Below, piece after piece: positions 1-5,247 of a stretch of 5,247 nt of DNA (positions are counted from its first letter, which is position 1; each line of letters begins with the position of its first letter). This DNA is from an uncultured bacterium (GTDB taxonomy: Bacteria; Bdellovibrionota_C; UBA2361; SZUA-149; CALKYB01). The stretch lies in NCBI GenBank assembly GCA_938003565.1, contig CALKYB010000320.1, forward strand, positions 1 through 5,247, read 5' to 3'. The position numbers were made by a program, and so were the translations under genes. The notes under the pieces are model-generated. The model was not told the DNA's origin, did no database searches, and worked only from the letters and a program-made list of their open reading frames with translations.

Positions 1-23
1 CTTTATTTTTTGTTAAAGCTATG

Positions 24-29
24 TATAAT
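24..29 (+). promoter_or_regulatory. Candidate -10 box (TATAAT) upstream of ilvB
   Basis: A perfect TATAAT lies 53 bases before the ilvB start codon, which would put the transcription start near position 36 and give an untranslated leader of about 45-50 nt. The matching -35 hexamer would fall at positions 1-6 (CTTTAT), a poor match, and the TG at 22-23 abuts the box instead of sitting one base further upstream as in an extended -10. The surrounding DNA is AT-rich, so a chance TATAAT is quite possible. If the organism is a Bacteroidota, its main sigma factor uses a different consensus and this call would be weaker still. The leader is too short to hold a T-box or a classical attenuator unless transcription starts upstream of the window. 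Confidence 0.3.
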
Positions 30-82
30 CTGCTTTTTTAGTAGGAAATCGTTGTTCGACTCTAATACCCATTGACAGTCCG

Positions 83-1771
83 ATGAAAATGACCGGTGCC
101 AAAGCCATTGTTGAGAGCCTCATACAGGAAGGGGTTGATACCGTATTCGGTTATCCCGGCGGGGCAATCATGCCTCTCTATGATGCTCTTTACGACTACC
201 AGGATAAAGTCAAACACATTTTAGTGCGTCACGAGCAAGGAGCTTCCCATGCCGCTGAGGGCTATGCTCGAGCTGCTGGCAAAGTTGGCGTTGCCATAGC
301 AACAAGTGGTCCTGGAGCAACTAACTTGGTAACTGGCATTGCTGATGCAATGCTTGATTCTGTGCCAATCGTCTGCATCACTGGTCAAGTTCCGGCTCAG
401 TTCCTAGGCACTGATGCTTTCCAGGAAACTGACGTGATTGGAATCACGATGCCCATCACTAAATGGAATTACCAAGTTACTAAAGCTGAAGAGATTCCCG
501 GAATTCTAGCGAAAGCTTTTTTTATAGCTAATAGTGGAAGACCTGGGCCGGTTGTTGTTGACATAACTAAGAATGCTCAGTTCGACGAGCTAGATTTTAA
601 TTACAAAAAGGTAACGTCAATCCCCAGCATTGAAGTTCTTCCTGATCCGAGCGAGGAAGATTTAGCAGAAGCTGCTGAACTAATAAATTCTTCTTCGAAG
701 CCCCTTCTTTTTGTTGGCCACGGCGTTCTAATCTCCAAGGCGGAAGAGGCCTTGAGAAACTTTGTTGAAAAATCAGGTGTTCCCGCGGCGAGTACCTTGT
801 TAGGTCTTTCAGCTTTCCCAACAGATCATAAAAACTACGTTGGTATGTTGGGAATGCATGGCAACTATGGCCCAAATGTTCTAACTAACCAGGCCGACCT
901 AATTATTGCTGTCGGTATGCGATTTGACGATCGCGTAACGGGCAACCTGGCTTCCTACGCAAAACAGGCCAAAATCATCCATGTAGACATAGACCCGGCT
1001 GAAATAAACAAGAACGTGACGGTGGATGTTGCCCTAGTTTGCGAAGCCAAAAAGGCTCTGGAAGGCTTGTTGCCTCTAGTGGAAGAAAATTCCCATTCAG
1101 ACTGGTTCAGTAATTTTAAAAAATGTGCGGAGGAAGAGCAAGCCAAAGTAATTAGCTCTGACTTAAAGCCAAAGAACGCTGACAAAATATCAATGGGCCA
1201 AACCATCAACCTATTATCTCAAAAAACCTCTGGCAACGCGATTGTGGTGCCTGACGTAGGTCAGCATCAAATGATGAGTGCCCGCTATTATAAGTTTAAA
1301 AAATCAAACAGCTTCATATCCTCTGGTGGACTCGGGACCATGGGTTTTTCGCTACCTGCAGCCTTCGGTGCAAAAGTAGGTGCACCGGATCGAGAAGTTC
1401 TTGCAATTATTGGCGATGGTAGTTTCCAAATGACTTTGCAGGAACTAGCGACAATTCGCCAAGAAAACGTTGGGGTTAAGATAATCATTTTAAATAATAA
1501 CTATCTGGGAATGGTCAGACAGTGGCAGGAGATGTTTTTTGATAAACGCTACTCTTTTGTTCATATGGACAACCCGGACTTTGTAAAAATCTCCGATGGC
1601 TTTGGCATACCTGCTGCAAGAGTTAATGCCTCTGCTGAGCTTGAAGCTGCGGTAGACAAAATGCTTAACACAGATGGACCCTACCTACTCGAAGTCGTTG
1701 TAGAGAAAGAAGAGAATGTATTCCCAATGGTCCCATCTGGAGAATCAGTAGCAAACATTAGATTGGAATAG
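83..1771 (+). CDS. ilvB: Acetohydroxyacid synthase (acetolactate synthase), catalytic subunit
   Basis: This thiamine-diphosphate (ThDP) enzyme condenses two pyruvates to 2-acetolactate (valine/leucine route), or pyruvate with 2-oxobutyrate to 2-aceto-2-hydroxybutyrate (isoleucine route). All three family domains are present. The N-terminal ThDP domain has FGYPGGAIMPLYDAL at 22-36 and the catalytic glutamate E51 in RHEQGASHAAEGYAR; GQVP...GTDAFQET follows at 101-116. The central FAD-type domain has MRFDDRVTG at 279-287. The C-terminal ThDP domain has GDGS at 444-447 and the NNN metal-binding end at 471-473. LGMVRQWQE at 475-483 places a tryptophan (W481) at the position of E. coli AHAS II Trp464, the residue known to favour 2-oxobutyrate. 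The 562-residue length is normal. Start: the upstream frame is open only back to about position 29 and offers no ATG, GTG or TTG; the opening MKMTGA is typical, although ATG 89 is possible. No clear Shine-Dalgarno precedes it. It heads the ilvBNC-thrC run. Confidence 0.97.
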   Translation: MKMTGAKAIVESLIQEGVDTVFGYPGGAIMPLYDALYDYQDKVKHILVRHEQGASHAAEGYARAAGKVGVAIATSGPGATNLVTGIADAMLDSVPIVCITGQVPAQFLGTDAFQETDVIGITMPITKWNYQVTKAEEIPGILAKAFFIANSGRPGPVVVDITKNAQFDELDFNYKKVTSIPSIEVLPDPSEEDLAEAAELINSSSKPLLFVGHGVLISKAEEALRNFVEKSGVPAASTLLGLSAFPTDHKNYVGMLGMHGNYGPNVLTNQADLIIAVGMRFDDRVTGNLASYAKQAKIIHVDIDPAEINKNVTVDVALVCEAKKALEGLLPLVEENSHSDWFSNFKKCAEEEQAKVISSDLKPKNADKISMGQTINLLSQKTSGNAIVVPDVGQHQMMSARYYKFKKSNSFISSGGLGTMGFSLPAAFGAKVGAPDREVLAIIGDGSFQMTLQELATIRQENVGVKIIILNNNYLGMVRQWQEMFFDKRYSFVHMDNPDFVKISDGFGIPAARVNASAELEAAVDKMLNTDGPYLLEVVVEKEENVFPMVPSGESVANIRLE

Positions 1772-1787
1772 TTATAGACTAAAAAAC

Positions 1788-2303
1788 ATGGCTCAAGATT
1801 TTACATTCACAGCAATTACGGAGAACAGTCCAGGTGTCCTACACAGGATTACAGACTTATTTACTCGTAGAAAAATTAACGTTGAGAGTCTCTCCGTTTC
1901 TGAAACTGAAACTAAAGGTATCTCAAGGTTTACAATTGTTGTGAAAACAGACAAAAACCTCGCTGAAGTCGTGGTAAAGCAAATGCGACGAGTGATTGAA
2001 GTTGTAGATGCTTATGTTTGTAGAAAAAGCCATCTAGTTTGTAGAGAAGTAGCATTGATTAAGGTTAATGCTCCGGCTCCAGAAAAGCGTTCTGAAATAG
2101 AAGAGCTTGCTAATAGATATGGTGCTTCAATTGCCTCTGGTAACGACGAGCGTTTGATTGTTGAGATTACCGGCGATCACGAAGAGATTACCTCGCTTCA
2201 GTTGTTACTTGAGCCTTATGGAATTGAAGAATTTATTCGCTCAGGGCGCGTAGCCCTGCTTAAACAAAAAAGGATAGTTGGGGAAAAGTATCTCGACAAT
2301 TAA
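1788..2303 (+). CDS. ilvN: Acetohydroxyacid synthase, small regulatory subunit
   Basis: This is the regulatory partner of IlvB; the family stimulates the catalytic subunit and confers feedback inhibition, usually by valine. An N-terminal ACT domain spans about residues 4-77, with TENSPGVLHRITDLF at 11-25 and RRKINVESLSV at 27-37. N13, G16 and N31 match by spacing the E. coli IlvH residues N11, G14 and N29 implicated in valine binding, so I infer that valine sensitivity is kept. The second domain (about 85-160) begins with REVALIKV and carries FIRSGRVALLK at 149-159, the typical C-terminal motif. At 171 residues it is a complete small subunit, close in style to Bacteroidota IlvN. It starts 16 nt after the ilvB stop. 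The upstream sequence (GACTAAAAAAC) has no Shine-Dalgarno, so translational coupling or A-rich, SD-independent initiation is likely. The gene could equally be named ilvH. Confidence 0.95.
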   Translation: MAQDFTFTAITENSPGVLHRITDLFTRRKINVESLSVSETETKGISRFTIVVKTDKNLAEVVVKQMRRVIEVVDAYVCRKSHLVCREVALIKVNAPAPEKRSEIEELANRYGASIASGNDERLIVEITGDHEEITSLQLLLEPYGIEEFIRSGRVALLKQKRIVGEKYLDN

Positions 2304-2326
2304 AAATTATGGAGAACAAAGAGAAA

Positions 2327-3370
2327 ATGGCAAAGCTTAAATTCGGTGATGTTGAAGAGACCGTTGTAACTAGAGAAGAATTCTCTCTCGATAAAGCCAG
2401 AGAGATTCTTAAGGACGAAACTATTGCCATCATTGGTTATGGTGTTCAGGGACCAGCTCAGGCTTTGAATCTTAGAGATAACGGTTTTAACGTGATTGTT
2501 GGACAGCGTAAGCCTTCTCCTTCTTGGGATAAAGCAGTCGAAGACGGCTTCAAAGAGGGTGAAGACCTGTTTACGATAGAAGACGCCTGCGATAAAGGAA
2601 CGTTTATCTGCAATCTACTTTCAGACGCTGGTCAAATTGCTGCGTGGCCAACGATTAAAGAAAGACTTCAGCCGGGGAACGCACTTTACTTCTCTCATGG
2701 CTTTGGATGTACTTATAAAGACAAAACTGGCATCATTCCTCCAGAAGGAGTTGATGTTGTATTAGTTGCTCCAAAAGGTTCAGGAACAAGTGTAAGAAGA
2801 CTTTTCGAAGCTGGTAGAGGAATAAACTCTAGCTACGCGATATTCCAAGATGCGACTGGAAACGCCAAAGACCGAGCTATCGCTTATGGGATCGGAGTAG
2901 GCTCTGGATATCTTTTCGAAACTACTTTCGAAAAAGAAGTCTTCAGTGACCTAGTTGGTGAACGTGGAGTCCTAATGGGAGCGTTGGCCGGAATGATTGA
3001 AGCTCAGTATGCTGAGCTTCGTAAGCGCGGACACTCTCCAAGTGAAGCCTTTAATGAAACAGTTGAAGAGTTGACTCAAAGCTTGGTTCCTCTCGTTGGC
3101 GAGAATGGCATGGACTGGATGTATGCTAACTGTTCTACAACAGCTCAAAGAGGGGCATTGGACTGGCGTCATAAGTTTCGTGATGCAGTAGCTCCTGTGT
3201 TCACAGACCTCTATGATCAAGTTAAATCTGGTGAAGAAGCTCAAGTTACAATTGATGCTAACAGCAAGCCTGACTACCGAGTTAAACTTGAGGAAGAGTT
3301 GAAAGAAATTCGTGAGTCTGAACTTTGGCAAGCAGGAAGCCAGGTTCGCAAACTGCGACCTTCAACTTAA
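2327..3370 (+). CDS. ilvC: Ketol-acid reductoisomerase (NADP+), short form
   Basis: This enzyme isomerises and reduces 2-acetolactate or 2-aceto-2-hydroxybutyrate to the dihydroxy acids, using Mg2+ and NADPH. Residues below count from ATG 2327. A Rossmann domain carries IIGYGVQGPAQALNLRDNG at 35-53; the following VGQRKPSPSW has arginine and serines of the kind that bind the 2'-phosphate of NADPH. SHGF (H124), APKGSGT (K150), the metal ligands in SDLVGE (D208, E212), the second acidic pair in ETVEEL (E244, E248) and NCSTTA (S270) form the active site. I chose ATG 2327 because the protein then opens MAKLKFG as in close relatives (347 residues) and GGAG lies 12 nt upstream. ATG 2309, only 5 nt after ilvN, would add MENKEK (353 residues), has no Shine-Dalgarno, and cannot be excluded. 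From memory the protein resembles Bacteroidota enzymes more than the E. coli long form. Confidence 0.96.
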   Translation: MAKLKFGDVEETVVTREEFSLDKAREILKDETIAIIGYGVQGPAQALNLRDNGFNVIVGQRKPSPSWDKAVEDGFKEGEDLFTIEDACDKGTFICNLLSDAGQIAAWPTIKERLQPGNALYFSHGFGCTYKDKTGIIPPEGVDVVLVAPKGSGTSVRRLFEAGRGINSSYAIFQDATGNAKDRAIAYGIGVGSGYLFETTFEKEVFSDLVGERGVLMGALAGMIEAQYAELRKRGHSPSEAFNETVEELTQSLVPLVGENGMDWMYANCSTTAQRGALDWRHKFRDAVAPVFTDLYDQVKSGEEAQVTIDANSKPDYRVKLEEELKEIRESELWQAGSQVRKLRPST

Positions 3371-3383
3371 ACCTTTACTCAAG

Positions 3384-3410
3384 GCAGGAGGTGCTTTTGG
3401 CGCCTCCTGC
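3384..3410 (+). terminator. Strong hairpin between ilvC and thrC, terminator-like but without a U-tract
   Basis: Arms 3384-3394 (GCAGGAGGTGC) and 3400-3410 (GCGCCTCCTGC) pair over 11 bp, with one G-U wobble (T3392-G3402), around the five-base loop TTTTG. The hairpin sits 13 nt after the ilvC stop and 9 nt before the thrC ATG. No run of T follows it on either strand (TAATCAAACATG on the + strand), so it is not a standard intrinsic terminator. It could cause partial termination, mark an RNA processing site, protect the 3' end of an ilvBNC message, or act on thrC translation. The 5' arm contains AGGAGGTG, a perfect Shine-Dalgarno, but 26 nt from the thrC ATG, too far for ordinary use. The hairpin is read directly from the sequence; its role is inference. 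Confidence 0.45.
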
Positions 3411-3419
3411 TAATCAAAC

Positions 3420-5225
3420 ATGCCAAACAACCTCTACCACCTGCGCGACTTTGTCACTCATGAAAAAGTGACCCCGAAAAATTTCGTCTTTACAGGAAAA
3501 AATCCCTGGGAAGTGGTAATGAACTTGGATGAAATTAAGTCCAAAATAAACGAAGAGTACTTTCACAAATCTCCCCCGTTTGTTTCAAAATACCTCCCCT
3601 TGATGCCAATTAGGGATCATGAAAAATTCATTTCTCTCAAAGAAGGCTCTACCCCGCTTATTAAAAGTAAAGTCATTGGACCAGAGTTAGGAATAGATCT
3701 ACATTTCAAACTAGAGTCTCAAAACCCAACGGGATCATTCAAAGATAGAGGATCCGCAGTAGAATTAACTAAGGCAAAAGAGCTCGGCGTTAAGGCAATA
3801 ACAGTTGCATCCACTGGTAATATGGCAGCTTCATGCTCATGCTACGCGGCAGCAGCTCAACTCCCTTGCTTTATTTTTGTACCCGAAGACACACCCGCTT
3901 CTAAAATATCTCAGTCAATTGCATACGGTGGTCGAATAGTTAAAATTAAGGGCACTTATAACGACGCAGCTATAATGGCCCGCAGCGTGGCTGAACAACT
4001 CGGTTTCTACCTTGCAGGTGACTACGCATATCGAGTTGAAGGACACAAAACTGCTGTCTTTGAATTGCTAGATCAAATGTTCTTTAATGTTCCAGACGCA
4101 ATTATTGTCCCGGTAGGTTGTGGCACTAACATGGCTGCCTACGCTAAAGGATATCGGGAATACATGGAACTTGGGTTTGTTGACCATATGCCGGAGTTAG
4201 TTGCTGTTCAAGCATCTGGAGCATCTCCAGTTGTAAACAGCTTCAATAAGAACTTAAAACATATTGAACCGGTAACTTCTGTTAGCACCGTAGCTGGAGC
4301 GATTGGTATTGGAGACCCAATTGACGGAGTCAAAGCCCTAGATGCCGTTTACAGTAGTGGTGGTTTTGCTGCTGGCTTTTCTGACACTGAAATGCTTGAA
4401 GCCCAATACCGACTGTCAAAAGAAGAAGGGCTATTTGTAGAAGCTAGCTGCGCTGCCAGTGTGGCTTGCTTAATAAAAGATGGCAAAAATGGTAAATATG
4501 CCGGCAAGAAAGTCGTTTGTGTGCTAACAGGTGGCGGCCTAAAAGACCCAACTACAATTCTAAAAATCGCTATTAAGCCTCCCACCATTTACCCAGAAGT
4601 AGACAGTTTCCTCAGCCTCTATGAAGCAAAGTTTTTTGAAGGCAAAACAGTTTCCTTTACTGAAAAGGATAAAGTTCTTTTTGAAAAAGAACCTGACCTA
4701 CCAACCTTGAAGAAGACTTTACTAGAGCACTTTGAAACTTCTTGGGATGAAGAGTCAATAAAGAGAATTAAAAAAATGATTGCTGGCTTTTTAGTTAAAG
4801 GCAAGCCCGTGACCTTCTCAGATCTACAAGACGCAGCCCAGGATGTTTTGGAAACACCTGAAAGCCCTAAAAAAGAAGTTCTAAAAGTTAAAGACTATGA
4901 AGTCATAACCATAAAGGACAAGAAGCCAACGGCGAAGGTTAAAATTTTAGTTAACGGTAAAGAGTTTAATGGCTCGGCAGAAGGTGTTGGTCCGGTCGAT
5001 GCTCTAATCAATGCACTTCGCGATGGAGGTGGCGACAATCTAGAATTTAGTTTAATGGACTACCGTGTAGATATTAGAAACAGAGGAACCAACGCTGTTG
5101 TATTTGCTGAGCTGAAGCTTAAACAAAAAGGAGTGACCTCGCTTGGCACCGGAACTTCACCTGATATAATTCAAGCTTCGATAGAAGCGTTTGAACAGGC
5201 TTACAATGGATTTCTTAAGGTTTAA
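3420..5225 (+). CDS. thrC: Threonine synthase fused to a LeuA-type C-terminal regulatory domain
   Basis: The catalytic part is a fold-type II PLP enzyme converting O-phosphohomoserine to threonine. EGSTPL at 75-80 and NPTGSFKDRG at 102-111, with the PLP lysine K108, are the threonine synthase signature; threonine deaminases have SFKxRGA instead. STGN at 131-134, YRVEGHKTAVFE at 204-215, the phosphate-binding PVGCGTN at 231-237 and LTGGGLKDP at 369-377 complete it by about residue 390. The N-terminus (PWEVVMNLDEIK, 29-40) matches the usual lead-in but lacks zinc-ribbon cysteines. Most threonine synthases of this type end near residue 350-420; this one has 601. Residues 440-478 resemble the small helical subdomain of LeuA, and 491-597 its allosteric domain: DYEV, GPVDA at 524-528, MDYRV, GTNAV and GTGTSPDIIQASIEAF at 576-591. 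An in-frame stop at 3411 rules out an upstream start. No Shine-Dalgarno lies at normal spacing. Co-transcription with ilvBNC is likely but interrupted by the hairpin. The catalytic assignment is firm, the extra domain good, its effector unknown. Confidence 0.92.
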   Translation: MPNNLYHLRDFVTHEKVTPKNFVFTGKNPWEVVMNLDEIKSKINEEYFHKSPPFVSKYLPLMPIRDHEKFISLKEGSTPLIKSKVIGPELGIDLHFKLESQNPTGSFKDRGSAVELTKAKELGVKAITVASTGNMAASCSCYAAAAQLPCFIFVPEDTPASKISQSIAYGGRIVKIKGTYNDAAIMARSVAEQLGFYLAGDYAYRVEGHKTAVFELLDQMFFNVPDAIIVPVGCGTNMAAYAKGYREYMELGFVDHMPELVAVQASGASPVVNSFNKNLKHIEPVTSVSTVAGAIGIGDPIDGVKALDAVYSSGGFAAGFSDTEMLEAQYRLSKEEGLFVEASCAASVACLIKDGKNGKYAGKKVVCVLTGGGLKDPTTILKIAIKPPTIYPEVDSFLSLYEAKFFEGKTVSFTEKDKVLFEKEPDLPTLKKTLLEHFETSWDEESIKRIKKMIAGFLVKGKPVTFSDLQDAAQDVLETPESPKKEVLKVKDYEVITIKDKKPTAKVKILVNGKEFNGSAEGVGPVDALINALRDGGGDNLEFSLMDYRVDIRNRGTNAVVFAELKLKQKGVTSLGTGTSPDIIQASIEAFEQAYNGFLKV

Positions 5226-5247
5226 ATGATTATAGTCACTGGAGGAG
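5226..5247 (+). CDS. Start of a gene, probably an NAD-dependent sugar-nucleotide epimerase (5' end only)
   Basis: ATG 5226 follows the thrC stop codon directly, with no spacer, and opens MIIVTGG before the window ends. This is the usual beginning of an extended short-chain dehydrogenase: a first beta strand running into the glycine-rich NAD(P)-binding loop. ADP-heptose epimerases (HldD) and related UDP-sugar epimerases often open this way, but seven residues cannot tell them apart and other Rossmann enzymes are possible. A weak AAGG lies 5 nt upstream, inside the end of thrC. The zero spacing suggests translational coupling to thrC, though the function looks unrelated to amino-acid synthesis. 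Confidence 0.55.

Noticed and set aside
1..18. CTTTA...TAAAG inverted repeat at the window start, as a terminator of an upstream gene
   Set aside because: The stem is only 5 bp of mostly A-T pairs and the following T-run (34-39) is too far away to form a terminator with it.
21..41. Six-codon ORF MYNLLF before ilvB, with two leucine codons, as a possible attenuation leader peptide
   Set aside because: It is very short, has no Shine-Dalgarno, no terminator/antiterminator pair follows before position 83, and it overlaps the candidate TATAAT; chance is the simplest reading.
72..77. Perfect TTGACA, a possible -35 box just before ilvB
   Set aside because: No -10-like hexamer lies at 16-18 bp spacing (the region near 94-100 is GGTGCC-like), and a promoter there would start transcription inside ilvB.
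597..875. 92-codon open frame on the - strand within ilvB, and similar smaller ones at 955-1209, 1288-1488, 4349-4588 and 4619-4804
   Set aside because: All are antisense shadows of clear genes with low-complexity, unfamiliar translations.
2914..2933. Two TTTCGAAA palindromes 12 bp apart in ilvC, like a paired operator
   Set aside because: Both simply encode repeated Phe-Glu codons (LFETTFEKE) in a conserved part of the enzyme and lie far from any start.
2972..3331. 119-codon open frame on the - strand within ilvC
   Set aside because: It is antisense to an intact, strongly conserved gene, its translation shows no recognisable domain, and no promoter or ribosome site was seen.
3387..3399. 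GGAGG followed at 5 nt by TTG 3397, as an alternative start for thrC or a small peptide
   Set aside because: TTG 3397 is not in the thrC frame, and the ribosome site is inside a strong stem; thrC itself is blocked upstream by an in-frame TAA at 3411.

Overview
The window reads as one strand of a bacterial amino-acid biosynthesis operon. On the + strand it holds ilvB, ilvN, ilvC, an unusual threonine synthase gene, and the first codons of a further gene that is cut by the window edge. All four complete genes are intact, with no frameshift, mobile element, tRNA, rRNA or CRISPR array visible. Coding density is very high: the only gaps are the roughly 80-base leader, 16 nt (ilvB-ilvN), about 5-23 nt (ilvN-ilvC, depending on the ilvC start), 49 nt (ilvC-thrC) and 0 nt (thrC to next gene).

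Organism: base composition looks moderately AT-rich. IlvN and IlvC most resemble, from memory, the versions found in Bacteroidota: a short ketol-acid reductoisomerase opening MAKLKFG, and an IlvN ending in an RSGR(V/I)A motif. The starts mostly lack a clear Shine-Dalgarno (SD) sequence, which also occurs in Bacteroidota and several uncultivated lineages. The partial last gene opens like a sugar-nucleotide epimerase. I would say a Bacteroidota-like or poorly characterised bacterial lineage, with no firm assignment.

Pathway logic: IlvB (catalytic) and IlvN (regulatory) form acetohydroxyacid synthase, and IlvC reduces and isomerises its products, giving the first two shared steps of valine/leucine and isoleucine synthesis. 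Threonine synthase makes threonine, which after deamination to 2-oxobutyrate is the isoleucine-specific input to the same enzymes. The gene order therefore links isoleucine precursor supply to the branched-chain pathway. ilvA, ilvD and ilvE are not in the window.

The most interesting object is the threonine synthase. After a complete PLP-dependent catalytic region (about residues 1-390) it carries about 200 extra residues. The last 110 or so look like the allosteric/dimerisation domain of 2-isopropylmalate synthase (LeuA), and the segment before them resembles the small helical subdomain that precedes that domain in LeuA. This suggests a threonine synthase under allosteric control by a branched-chain amino acid. 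A second point of interest is a strong 11-bp hairpin between ilvC and thrC that lacks a U-tract and holds a perfect Shine-Dalgarno sequence in its 5' arm.
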